In this document: in pieces, positions 7,967 to 16,149 of the stretch | How positions within the stretch are numbered: the first letter of the stretch is position 1 | Layout of the letters: each line of letters opens with the position of its first letter | Source: Nitrospirota bacterium | GTDB lineage: Bacteria; Nitrospirota; Thermodesulfovibrionia; Thermodesulfovibrionales; JdFR-85 | NCBI GenBank assembly: GCA_013152485.1 | Contig: JAADGG010000055.1 | Span: forward strand, 1 to 41,125 | Direction: 5' to 3' | DNA length: 41,125 nt | Notes under the pieces: generated by a model | Database searches by the model: none | Seen by the model: the letters and a program-made list of their open reading frames with translations, nothing else | What the model was told of the DNA's origin: nothing | Made by a program: the position numbers and the translations under genes

Positions 7967-9234
7967 AAGCTGCTCTTCCCCGCGGCCCTCTCATAAACCC
8001 CCATCAACCTATGATAATGAACCTCTTCATTGTATTCCTCCTCGGCCCTCCTTCTCGCCTCCCTGCCCATCATTGCAGCCGTCGACCGGTTGGAAACAAG
8101 GTCGGTTATCTTCTCTCTCAAATCCTCGTGATCTCCGGCCCTGAAGAGCAGCCCCGTACGTCCGTCCAGCACGAGCTCGGGAATACCTCCTATATCGGAA
8201 CCTACGACGCATTTTCCGTAGGCAAACGCCTCGAGCACTGTCATCGGCGCATTCTCATACCACTCGGAAGGAAGCACCAGGAATGCCGCCCCCCTGAAAA
8301 GGGCCTCGAGCTCCTTGCCCGTCTTGTATCCCTCGAACAAGACATTGTTCAGCCCCTTCTCCCCTGCGTATGCCATATACTCTTGCCTCATCGGTCCGTC
8401 TCCGACTATCCTCAGCTCCACGTCCAAACCTTCTACGGCATCCAGCAGCGTACGTACGCCTTTCTCCTGCGACAGCCGGCCGGCGAACAGGATATAGTCT
8501 TGCCCTTCATAGTCCGGCTCATATGCGGAAATATTTATGAAGTTGGGAATGTGGACCAGCTTCTCCTCGGCCACACCGATCTCTGCATGTTTTCTCAGGG
8601 AGAACATGCTGGGACATATAAAAAACGAGACATTCCGGCCGTATATATCGAGCATGCCGTGAATCTCGGCCTCGAGGAAGTGAAACAGGCTCAGTGTCAA
8701 GGACCCTTTCGTGCACCGGTTCCTTATCACCCTGACCTTGCCGTCCGAGAGACATTCCGTACATATATGACCGTTCCTGTAGAAACTATAGGTCGAGCAG
8801 CCGAGCTTATAGTCGTGAAGGGTCATGACGACGGGCACATCATGCCTTCTCAGCACGTCGAACACCGACGGGCAAACCCTGTGATAAATGTTGTGGGCAT
8901 GGGCGATATCGACCCTGTGGTCTGCCAGCAGCCTGCCCATCAACCTGTTGTTCTCAAACGAATAGAGCATCCTGAACGCGGTTTCCAGTTTCCTCAGCAC
9001 ACCCTGCCCGGTATCAAAGCTCATGGGCCTTCCGAAGTAGGAGGTGTAAGGCGACGGCAGGTTCTCTTCATGCTTCACCGAGAAATAATGCACCCTGTGG
9101 CCGTGTTCTTCGAGCAGCCGGGCAAGCTCGAAATAATACCGTTCCGCGCCTCCCCTGACATAGTGATAGTTGTTGACTTGTAAGATGTCTATCTTCTTAA
9201 ACCCCGATGTATTTCCTGATGGAGACGAATTCAT
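7963..9234 (-). CDS. GT4-type glycosyltransferase
   Basis: A 423-residue GT-B glycosyltransferase with VRGGAERYYFELARLLEEHG near the N-terminus, FAGRLSQEKG in the middle, and the donor motif PSEWYENAPMTVLEAFAYGK. A CTECLSDGK segment with a neighbouring YKLGCSTYSFY supplies several Cys residues, a pattern seen in some GT4 proteins with a small metal-binding insert. I chose the ATG at 9234; the frame is open to a TTG at 9255, but the extra residues lie deeper inside the preceding deacetylase gene. With either start the gene overlaps the end of the deacetylase gene, which suggests coupled translation. Substrate unknown; it belongs to the surface-polysaccharide cluster. Confidence 0.88.
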   Translation of the reverse strand: MNSSPSGNTSGFKKIDILQVNNYHYVRGGAERYYFELARLLEEHGHRVHYFSVKHEENLPSPYTSYFGRPMSFDTGQGVLRKLETAFRMLYSFENNRLMGRLLADHRVDIAHAHNIYHRVCPSVFDVLRRHDVPVVMTLHDYKLGCSTYSFYRNGHICTECLSDGKVRVIRNRCTKGSLTLSLFHFLEAEIHGMLDIYGRNVSFFICPSMFSLRKHAEIGVAEEKLVHIPNFINISAYEPDYEGQDYILFAGRLSQEKGVRTLLDAVEGLDVELRIVGDGPMRQEYMAYAGEKGLNNVLFEGYKTGKELEALFRGAAFLVLPSEWYENAPMTVLEAFAYGKCVVGSDIGGIPELVLDGRTGLLFRAGDHEDLREKITDLVSNRSTAAMMGREARRRAEEEYNEEVHYHRLMGVYERAAGKSSL

Positions 9235-9982
9235 ACTTCCTGAGCAGACTGTCAAGTTTTCTCTCCGTGCTGAAAGTCAGCGGAGACTGCAGTATCTTAT
9301 ACTTGAGTCGCACGTTCCTCTTGGGCTGGTCCTTGTTGAACTCCCACGGGTGCACGTAGAGCATTACGGGCTGCCCGGAGGTCCTGTACTGGGAAAAGCC
9401 CTTGTTTATAATGAACTCGGGCAGCAGCCTCAGGTACGTTCCGCCGGAAAAGACCGTCCTCAGTCCAAGAAGGCTGACCGAGGAAGGGAAGACGCGATAT
9501 ATGCGATCTCTCTGTATCGTCCTGAGATCACCGCCGCTGTTCCTCTTCTTGCTCGAATCATACTTGTATCCGTATCGTTCGAGCAGGCGGTAGAAGGTCG
9601 CTTCGTCTCTCGGAATTGTATATCCCATCGCCCTGAAGCCGAGAACCCGCCCGCCCGTAAGGGAAGAGAGTATCTCCGACGACTTCCTTATGTCCGCTTC
9701 CAGTTCATCAACCGGCACGTCCCTGAGAGACTTGTGGAGATAGCTGTGCGATGCTATCTCGTGACCTTCGTCCATTATGTACTTCACGATCTCGGGATGC
9801 CTTTCAGCCAGCTTGCCCACGACGAAGAAAGTGGCTCCTGCATTGTACCGCCTCAGCAGAGAGAGAATCCTGAGGGTGTTCTCGACTACCTGCCCCTCGT
9901 ACTTAGGCCAGTCGCTCTTGTCCGCGAGCTCGTCAAATGTGAAGTTGTCCTCCACGTCAACAGTCAGTATATGCCTTTCCAT
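9197..9982 (-). CDS. Polysaccharide deacetylase (NodB-type, DUF3473-like)
   Basis: A 261-residue carbohydrate esterase family 4 protein. The catalytic TVDVEDNF (adjacent Asp residues), the metal-binding HEIASHSYLHKSL, and GFRAMGYTI appear in the expected order, and YVHPWEF near residue 211 matches the C-terminal part found in the PEP-CTERM/exosortase-associated subfamily (TIGR03006-like, from memory). It removes N- or O-acetyl groups from glycans or lipid-linked sugars. No signal peptide is visible, so it may act in the cytoplasm on an intermediate. It overlaps the formyltransferase gene by 19 bases, which suggests joint action: removing acetyl and then adding formyl to the freed amine. Confidence 0.9.
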   Translation of the reverse strand: MERHILTVDVEDNFTFDELADKSDWPKYEGQVVENTLRILSLLRRYNAGATFFVVGKLAERHPEIVKYIMDEGHEIASHSYLHKSLRDVPVDELEADIRKSSEILSSLTGGRVLGFRAMGYTIPRDEATFYRLLERYGYKYDSSKKRNSGGDLRTIQRDRIYRVFPSSVSLLGLRTVFSGGTYLRLLPEFIINKGFSQYRTSGQPVMLYVHPWEFNKDQPKRNVRLKYKILQSPLTFSTERKLDSLLRKYEFVSIRKYIGV

Positions 9983-10767
9983 AAAACCTTTCTTCCCGAG
10001 TCCCTGAACCTCTTAATATCCTCCTTCTTTGGAAAACTGAAATAGGTCGCCTCCTGAGGCAGGTTGGGCTTCGTTGGCGGATTTCCCCCGTGTTCGGAAA
10101 ACAGACTGAATGCCTCGAGCAGCGCATCCACGGTCAGGAGCTTGGTCTTCTTGATCAGGGAATCGAGGGTTTCATCCTCAGAGATCGGCACCCTCTTCTG
10201 TACCACGATGTCACCGGTGTCGATGGTCTCGTCCATCAGGTGAACGGTCGTGGCGGTCTCCTTTTCACCATGGTAGAGAACCCAGAAACTGGGAAGCATT
10301 CCCTGATACCTGGGCAGCGGTGCATTGTGGACATTGATCGTCGCCCACCTCGCAAGGCGTATCACCCTCTTTGAAAATATCTGGCTCGCCGACAGCGAGA
10401 CTATCAGGTCGGGCTCCTCAGCCCCGATCTTCTCCACAGCCTCAACGGAGTTTATGTTGTCGACTCTCGACAGAGGAACTCCATATGCCCTTGCAACCGC
10501 ATCGACCGAGAAGTACCGGCCTCCGAGCCTCACGTTCAACTTCGACAGCGCTTTGAACGTGGCATACTGAAGGCTTCTGTATACAAAGTATATGTAGCCG
10601 AACCCCATCTGCTCCTCGATAAGGGTCTTCCAGGTCCTTTTCCTCGCCGTCGGAGGCAGCAGAATGATCCTCTTGACGTCTTTCCCGACCGCTGTCTCGA
10701 GCAACTTCTGTATCGTCAGCGGCAGATAAAAGGGCTCGTCTGTCGTAACGACCACTATCTTAGCCAT
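9964..10767 (-). CDS. Formyltransferase-family protein (sugar N-formyltransferase candidate)
   Basis: A 267-residue protein with the formyltetrahydrofolate-dependent transferase core. NVHNAPLPRYQG holds the catalytic Asn and His, and MDETIDTGDIV supplies the catalytic Asp loop. This is the signature shared by methionyl-tRNA formyltransferase and by sugar N-formyltransferases such as those acting on dTDP- or UDP-4-amino sugars. The tRNA-binding C-terminal domain of Fmt is not evident, and the gene sits inside a polysaccharide cluster next to a deacetylase, so an amino-sugar substrate is more likely than tRNA. That assignment is inference. A GGTGGTGA lies before the ATG. Confidence 0.82.
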   Translation of the reverse strand: MAKIVVVTTDEPFYLPLTIQKLLETAVGKDVKRIILLPPTARKRTWKTLIEEQMGFGYIYFVYRSLQYATFKALSKLNVRLGGRYFSVDAVARAYGVPLSRVDNINSVEAVEKIGAEEPDLIVSLSASQIFSKRVIRLARWATINVHNAPLPRYQGMLPSFWVLYHGEKETATTVHLMDETIDTGDIVVQKRVPISEDETLDSLIKKTKLLTVDALLEAFSLFSEHGGNPPTKPNLPQEATYFSFPKKEDIKRFRDSGRKVLWKGIY

Positions 10768-10862
10768 TCACGTCACCACCCCGTACAGGTTAATGCTTTC
10801 ATGTCCCGGGGAATCCCCGATGACGACCGACACGAGAGTCGGCCGAGAGAACCGTCCTGCAG

Positions 10863-11906
10863 TCACCGGAGTCTCCTCCTTATCGCCTCAGGGATACTCT
10901 TCATCCTGTTGAGGTTGACAACGAATGACATGGACAGCTTTACGGGAAGCAACACGAGGTACCACAGCAACATGAAGGGGTTTACCCTGACCGATACAGG
11001 CTCATAACCGTATTGCTTCATCAACGGGCCGGTTATCTTCTGACACAGGTATATCTCGGTCTGATTGAGTCCGCCTTCCTTTCTCCATGCCTCTACCCTG
11101 CTGCTGTCTATGCCTTTCTTCGTGGTGAAGGCCTTCAACGATGAACCTCCCTGGGGGATATCGAGCATCTCCCTGTGAAAGTCGACTCCGAGAAAACTGC
11201 AGATTCTGCCCACTTCTCTTTCAGGATCAGACAGGACATCCTCGTACTTCACCAGCAGCACCCTCGGATGGTCGGCAAAACGGCCCGCGGCACGTACCGA
11301 TGCCTTCCAGATCAGGCTCATGGTGACCGGATGATAGTTTATCTTGGTCCTGATCGACTCCTTCAGGGGGAAGTTTTTGTATCCCATCCACCGCCGTCTC
11401 CACTTATACTTCTGGGAAAGCAGGACCGGCCGGGGATCACGGATCATGTTGATGACACGTGCATCAGGATACAGCCTGAGTATATCTGCAATATAGAGGA
11501 TATATCGCGGTGTCTGATCACAAGGAATCGGTTTACCGTTCAGCATGGCGACATATCTCAAGAACCGTTCGAACACGACTACCGGGGTCATCGGATTGTC
11601 CTGGATCGACAGCACAATGGTCTTGGCTTCCTCCGTAAAGCGTGACGGATCCCCCTGTCTCCAGTAACTGTCGTGATTGATGCACAAAAGCCTTGCAGCC
11701 AGGCCGACCGCTTCGTCAAAGCCAAGAATGCGGCCGTAGTCACGCGACGCACACAACTGTTCAAAAAAGTGCAGTTCATGATGCAGGGTGAAAATATCGG
11801 GATGATTGCGCAATATATGCCCCATCATCGTGGTTCCGCTGCGGCTGTTTCCCACGATGAAGACAGGACCTCTGATGTTGTCGCCGTTTTTATTCAAACT
11901 ATTCAA
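10863..11906 (-). CDS. PAPS-dependent sulfotransferase
   Basis: A 347-residue protein of the sulfotransferase family. FIVGNSRSGTTMMGHILRNH at residues 16-35 is the loop that binds the 5'-phosphosulfate of PAPS, and VINMIRDPRPVLLSQKY near residues 150-166 is the 3'-phosphate-binding segment. It would move sulfate from PAPS to a hydroxyl or amine of the glycan. The start codon is TTG at 11906, supported by GGAG six bases upstream. The APS kinase gene lies immediately upstream in the transcript, 126 bases away, giving a PAPS supplier and a PAPS user in one cluster. The C-terminal third has a hydrophobic stretch (VNPFMLLWYLVLLPVKLSMS) that could tether it to the membrane. Confidence 0.9.
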   Translation of the reverse strand: MNSLNKNGDNIRGPVFIVGNSRSGTTMMGHILRNHPDIFTLHHELHFFEQLCASRDYGRILGFDEAVGLAARLLCINHDSYWRQGDPSRFTEEAKTIVLSIQDNPMTPVVVFERFLRYVAMLNGKPIPCDQTPRYILYIADILRLYPDARVINMIRDPRPVLLSQKYKWRRRWMGYKNFPLKESIRTKINYHPVTMSLIWKASVRAAGRFADHPRVLLVKYEDVLSDPEREVGRICSFLGVDFHREMLDIPQGGSSLKAFTTKKGIDSSRVEAWRKEGGLNQTEIYLCQKITGPLMKQYGYEPVSVRVNPFMLLWYLVLLPVKLSMSFVVNLNRMKSIPEAIRRRLR

Positions 11907-12032
11907 GTAACGCTCCTTGCAGAAGGCATATGCTCCGGCATACCCGGATCCACTCCGCCGGAGGCGGAAAACGGGAATAACAGAGGCAGACGAAATCCCT
12001 GTTAATCTCTGCAGTCGACAGCCGATACAGTA

Positions 12033-12635
12033 CTACTCGATGGAGAGGAGACTGCTCTCTTCCAGAAACTCGACAACCTTCCTGACCGAACTCTCCAGGT
12101 CCAAGACCTCCGTATCTATAACCATGTCGGGATTCTCCGGTTCTTCGTATGGAGCCGATATTCCGGTATAGTTTTTTATAATCCCCGCCCTCGCCTTCTT
12201 ATACTGTCCCTTGGGATCCCTCCTTTCGCACTCCTCTACAGAGCACTTCACGTATATCTCGAAGAAGTTGTCATCCTTGAATCGTTGCCTGATATACTCC
12301 CGGTCTTCCCTGTAAGGGGATATGAAGGCTGCAAGCACGAGTATGCCGGCATCGGCAAAAAGCTTCGAGACCTCGACCACCCTGCGCAGGTTCTCCCTGC
12401 GGTCCTCGCGGCTGAAGCCGAGGTTGGCATTGAGGCCGTGACGGATGTTGTCCCCGTCGAGCACATAAGTCCTCACGCCCTGTCCGAAGAGTACCTTCTC
12501 GACATTGTGCACAATGGTGGATTTGCCCGAGGCCGATAGTCCGGTGAACCAGACAAGCCCGCTCTTGTGATTGTTCTGGCGGTTTCGGTCCGCCCTCTTT
12601 ACGTATCCGTCATGCCACACCACGTGATTCTTCAT
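12033..12635 (-). CDS. cysC: Adenylylsulfate (APS) kinase
   Basis: A 200-residue full-length APS kinase. WFTGLSASGKST is the Walker A loop, LDGDNIRHGLNANLGFS is the APS-binding signature, and FISPYREDRE follows. It phosphorylates adenylyl sulfate to PAPS. No ATP sulfurylase or PAPS reductase gene is in the window, so its place next to a sulfotransferase inside a glycan cluster points to sulfation of the polysaccharide rather than assimilatory reduction. Confidence 0.95.
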   Translation of the reverse strand: MKNHVVWHDGYVKRADRNRQNNHKSGLVWFTGLSASGKSTIVHNVEKVLFGQGVRTYVLDGDNIRHGLNANLGFSREDRRENLRRVVEVSKLFADAGILVLAAFISPYREDREYIRQRFKDDNFFEIYVKCSVEECERRDPKGQYKKARAGIIKNYTGISAPYEEPENPDMVIDTEVLDLESSVRKVVEFLEESSLLSIE

Positions 12636-12673
12636 GGATTTCTGTCCCTCGTCTCCGTCTCTTTACGGATCAG

Positions 12674-12700
12674 CCGGCCTCCAGAGCGCTCTGAAGCCGG
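12674..12700. other. Intercistronic stem-loop upstream of cysC
   Basis: CCGGCCTCCAGAGC pairs with GCTCTGAAGCCGG, with almost no loop beyond the central AGCGCT and one bulged base. It lies between the CDP-glycerol-type transferase and cysC on the minus-strand transcript. No T-tract follows, so it may stabilise or process the mRNA rather than end it. Confidence 0.4.
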
Positions 12701-12732
12701 ACGTTTGCAAGAAAGTCTCTCCACCGACGCCT

Positions 12733-13971
12733 CTATTTCTTCCCGTGAATCATACTTTCAATCCTGCCCGTCATTACATCCAGAACCTCACCTCTATTAT
12801 ACACCAGTTCGTCGACAGGGAATTTGAAACCGGTCCCATCGATTGCGCTTCTCAACTCATGCCTCAACCCGGCCGCATCCTCTATCTCATACTCCGGCCT
12901 GCACCATTTTTCGGGTCTCTCCGTTCCGTATATTTCAAAATACCTCGGTGCCGGCAGGAAGACAACCGGCTTGTCGATCGCCAAGAACTCAAGGGCCATT
13001 CCGCTCACATCGGTAATCATGACATCCGAAGCAAGCATTATATCGTCTATGTCGTGACTCATCGCAACCCTTACATGGGGGTTCTTCCTTTCGATGTCAG
13101 GGAGTTTCCGGTGCCAGTCGATCCCTCCCGTCTTCCACTTCGCCCTTCCGGTCATGACGATGGGGTGTAACCGGAGCAACAGGTTCACCCCCATGTCTCC
13201 ACACACACCGACGACACGGTCAATCCACGCAGCAGTCGATGAAAAGTCCCCCCATGTAGGTGCATACATAACCGTCGGCAGGTCCTGGAGCCCGATGGAT
13301 TCAAGAAAGGCCCCTCTGTCGAAGGTCTCAGCCATTCTGATAAGCCGGTCGCCCCTCAGGTAACCGACCTCGTACATCTGCGGCAACTCGCAACCATAAT
13401 GCTTGCTGGCAACGAGCAGGGCCCGTTTATGCAGCGGACCGTTCAGGAAAACGGCATCATACCTTCCGAGCAGCCTCACATGCCTGAAATCCTTTGAAAA
13501 GTTCAGACCTGCCATTCCATGAGTATAGAGCACCCTGGGACACCTGACCTCGGCACCGTAAGAGGTTACGCTGAGCTCGAAGAACAGATCTATGTTCACC
13601 GATTTAAGCCACGGATAAGCAAAGATGTTTTCACCGTAAACGATGTTGTACCTCGATGACAGGAATCTGAATATCTCCTTCTTCTTGTCCCTGGTCATGG
13701 GGATCTTTTTCGTCGTTGTAAAAAGTATCGGCTGCATCCCGTCGTTGCTCTTCAGGGCATCCACGAGATCCCTGATGTGTTCAAGTGTGTACAGCTGAAA
13801 AACCGGAAAGGCAACCAAAGACCTGGAACCGTGCCTCCTGCAGTACTCCTTGACGCTCCTGCCCTCTTTTACCGACAGCGCCCTGTACGCGGTGTTCGAT
13901 ATGCGGCGCACAACCGGACTGAAGAACAGCTCTTCCCGCAACTTCGCCTTTATCCTGTTAATTACGACCAT
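12733..13971 (-). CDS. CDP-glycerol glycerophosphotransferase-like protein (TagB/TagF family)
   Basis: A 412-residue protein with the GT-B-like C-terminal half typical of CDP-glycerol/CDP-ribitol glycerophosphotransferases: VMYAPTWGDF, LLLRLHP and DVMITDVSGMALEFLAIDKP (about residues 260-345). In Gram-positive bacteria this family builds teichoic acid; Gram-negative members transfer polyol phosphates onto capsule or O-antigen. I chose the ATG at 13971; the frame stays open to a TTG at 14025, just after the stop of the preceding cytidylyltransferase-like gene. That neighbour could supply the CDP-activated donor. The donor (glycerol, ribitol or other) is not readable. Confidence 0.85.
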   Translation of the reverse strand: MVVINRIKAKLREELFFSPVVRRISNTAYRALSVKEGRSVKEYCRRHGSRSLVAFPVFQLYTLEHIRDLVDALKSNDGMQPILFTTTKKIPMTRDKKKEIFRFLSSRYNIVYGENIFAYPWLKSVNIDLFFELSVTSYGAEVRCPRVLYTHGMAGLNFSKDFRHVRLLGRYDAVFLNGPLHKRALLVASKHYGCELPQMYEVGYLRGDRLIRMAETFDRGAFLESIGLQDLPTVMYAPTWGDFSSTAAWIDRVVGVCGDMGVNLLLRLHPIVMTGRAKWKTGGIDWHRKLPDIERKNPHVRVAMSHDIDDIMLASDVMITDVSGMALEFLAIDKPVVFLPAPRYFEIYGTERPEKWCRPEYEIEDAAGLRHELRSAIDGTGFKFPVDELVYNRGEVLDVMTGRIESMIHGKK

Positions 13972-14031
13972 ACAGACCTGTTTGCTCCCCGCCTCGGCGG
14001 TATCCGCTGCAACACAGCAGTTCAATCGTGT

Positions 14032-14703
14032 TCACTTGAAAAAATCCTTGACCCTTTCGAAGTCCTCCTTGAAATCGACCTCTATGCACTTGCAGTTCGA
14101 GATGTCAACCGGGTAGAACTCCATTCCCTCGGAGATGCAAATCTCTATGCCCTTCTCAAAGTAGTCACTGTCACTGCACCTGTTCAGGCCTTCCAAAAAC
14201 CGGGGAAAGTCAGCCGCCGAGATCTTGTTTACTCCGACGGATTCTCCCTCTGCCTGCTCTACGGCCTTGGATATCTCCACGATCCTGCCCTGACTGTCGG
14301 TTCTGTACTTCACCTCTTCATCGTCACACTTCGACCTGTTGACGGCTATGACGTTTCCCTCCCTGGACAAGACCCTCTCGAGCACCTCTGGTTCGAGAAA
14401 AACGTCTCCGTTCAGCCAAACCGTGTCTCCGACGTCGACACTCTGCAGCGCCATCATGAGGCTTTTCGAGGTATTGGTCATGTGATAGAACGGATTATAC
14501 TTGTAGAGCACACCCGGATACTTCTCCATGATGATATCCTTCTTGAAACCCACCACCACCACTATCTCTCTGATGTTCCTCTCATGCAGTATATCTATCT
14601 GATTTCCTATTATGGTCTTGCCCGAGGGCAGTTCCATCAAGCACTTCGGCAACTGATTACCTATCCTGGTACCCGCTCCTGCTGCAAGAATCACCGCTTT
14701 CAA
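14032..14703 (-). CDS. Nucleotidyltransferase (LicC-like cytidylyltransferase candidate)
   Basis: A 223-residue protein starting MKAVILAAGAGTRIG, the nucleotide-binding loop of sugar-phosphate and phospho-alcohol nucleotidyltransferases, followed by LPKCLMEL. NTSKSL near residues 77-82 and WLNGDVFLEPE (metal-binding Asp) resemble the LicC/phosphocholine cytidylyltransferase and phosphonate cytidylyltransferase group more than GlmU or RmlA. It would make a CDP- or related NDP-activated donor. The TTG start at 14703 is supported by AAGGAGG. It lies seven bases from the TTG that opens the frame of the next gene, a CDP-glycerol-type transferase, so a donor-plus-transferase pair is the natural reading. 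Confidence 0.82.
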   Translation of the reverse strand: MKAVILAAGAGTRIGNQLPKCLMELPSGKTIIGNQIDILHERNIREIVVVVGFKKDIIMEKYPGVLYKYNPFYHMTNTSKSLMMALQSVDVGDTVWLNGDVFLEPEVLERVLSREGNVIAVNRSKCDDEEVKYRTDSQGRIVEISKAVEQAEGESVGVNKISAADFPRFLEGLNRCSDSDYFEKGIEICISEGMEFYPVDISNCKCIEVDFKEDFERVKDFFK

Positions 14704-14749
14704 GGCAGCCTCCTTGTATGTCGTTTTTTGTATGTTTCAGGGATACTGC

Positions 14750-16087
14750 CTATCCCCTGAAAGCCTGCTCTCCCGGAGCAACGCCAACATCCTCTCTGCT
14801 CCTGTAGTACAGCGACATGTACATGCCGCAAAGGGCGAAGAACGTGTAAATCACGAACGGCTTGTTCAGCCCGGTGAAGAAACACATTATAATCAATGCA
14901 ATGACATAGTTTTTCAACACGCTCCCTATCCTGTGCAGATCAAGGTCGGCCCTGGACTTGAACCACAGCGATATCGCGGACAGCCTCCTGTAGAGGGAGA
15001 TCCAGATATAGAAGTAGGCCAGGAACCCCACGATGCCCAGTTCCGCGAATATCGAAGGCCAGAATGCATCCAGACTGCCCAGATTGTAAATCATGTTCCT
15101 GTAGAAAGTCGGCCAGTCGTTGTAGTATGGAGACCTGAAGAGTACCGACGCAAGCCCTCCGAACATTCCGGGTCCTGCCCCCAGGACGGGATGTTCCAGA
15201 AATATCCTTATCGCTTCGAAGTACGTGAAGCTCCTGTAATACAACTGCGGGGTCAGCCGATCTATCGATGGCAGCGTCATGGCGGCGATACCTGCGATGA
15301 TCAGCAGGCCTGGCCATATCAACCGCCTCTTCGTCAACACCATCATGGCGAACAACCCCATCCACGTCTGCCTCGAGAACGTGAGGAATATCAGCCCCAG
15401 GGTTGAAAACATGCCCAGAAACCTCCTCAGCCTGTCTTTCGTGGTTGCGTATATCAAAAACAGTCCCAGCAGTGAATACATCCCGAGATAGTTCACCCCT
15501 CCAGATCCTGTTATTGATATGACCCTGTCCAGTCCGAGCCTCTTCTTGTGTTCACCGTACATCCTCACGAGCGGGTTGAGCTTCGGATCGATACCTGCGA
15601 CCGCAAGGATCTCGGCTATTATCCCGGTAACCGCCAGTATAATTATTATCACCTTGATCCAGAAGACGAACGACATGAGTTCCTCTCTCTTCCACCTCAG
15701 GGTTGCAAAGACATAGAAGACGAGGATGTTCTTGAGGACGTCATACATGCCGAAACCGCCCTGAAGTACCGGCACCCTGTTGTATACCATCGAGAAACTC
15801 GCCACGACGAGAAAAAGCATTATCGGAACAGTCGTTGGAAGCTCCATCATCCTGAATGTGTAGACCCTCGGTTTCAATGAAACGAAGGCAAACAGAACAG
15901 CGAACATGAACAGCGTGGATATCTCGTCGGAATATGAAACCAGCTTCACGAGGAAGTGGTAATGTACGAAGAGTCTCTTGAGCAAATGTTGCAGCGGCAA
16001 TAACAAGAGGAAAAGGATGAGCAGTTTTTTTGTTATTGGTACAACATCAAAGGGTCTTGTTATATATGCGTTCTGGGTCTCTATCAT
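14750..16087 (-). CDS. O-antigen ligase/polymerase-like membrane protein (Wzy/WaaL type)
   Basis: A 445-residue protein with about 11-12 hydrophobic segments and a large periplasmic-type loop at roughly residues 285-355 (RSFTYFEAIRIF...GPGMFGG). HPVLGAGPGMFG matches the conserved motif of the Wzy_C/O-antigen ligase superfamily, in which the loop joins glycan repeats or attaches them to a lipid or protein. Sequence alone cannot separate polymerase from ligase. With a Wzz-like protein and an SLBB export protein in the same cluster, a polymerase role is the more economical guess. It sits between the GT2 pair and the nucleotidyltransferase. Confidence 0.88.
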   Translation of the reverse strand: MIETQNAYITRPFDVVPITKKLLILFLLLLPLQHLLKRLFVHYHFLVKLVSYSDEISTLFMFAVLFAFVSLKPRVYTFRMMELPTTVPIMLFLVVASFSMVYNRVPVLQGGFGMYDVLKNILVFYVFATLRWKREELMSFVFWIKVIIIILAVTGIIAEILAVAGIDPKLNPLVRMYGEHKKRLGLDRVISITGSGGVNYLGMYSLLGLFLIYATTKDRLRRFLGMFSTLGLIFLTFSRQTWMGLFAMMVLTKRRLIWPGLLIIAGIAAMTLPSIDRLTPQLYYRSFTYFEAIRIFLEHPVLGAGPGMFGGLASVLFRSPYYNDWPTFYRNMIYNLGSLDAFWPSIFAELGIVGFLAYFYIWISLYRRLSAISLWFKSRADLDLHRIGSVLKNYVIALIIMCFFTGLNKPFVIYTFFALCGMYMSLYYRSREDVGVAPGEQAFRG

Positions 16088-16149
16088 TCAATCTTCACAC
16101 CAGCAAAGACACCGCGTTCTCAAATTGGATTGTCCGCGCCCGCACAATC

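Noticed and set aside
8011-9183. Long plus-strand open frame (390 codons) opposite a GT4 gene
   Set aside because: It is antisense to a clear GT4 glycosyltransferase and its translation shows no family motif.
9964-10767. Methionyl-tRNA formyltransferase (fmt)
   Set aside because: It lacks the C-terminal tRNA-binding domain and def/fmt neighbours and sits in a glycan cluster.
11954-11968. Small perfect hairpin TCCGCC-GGA-GGCGGA as a terminator
   Set aside because: No T-tract follows on either strand and the flanking genes appear co-transcribed.
12033-12635. cysC as part of assimilatory sulfate reduction linked to the TusA/YeeE genes
   Set aside because: They are 28 kb apart and cysC lies beside a sulfotransferase; no reductase or ATP sulfurylase gene is present.
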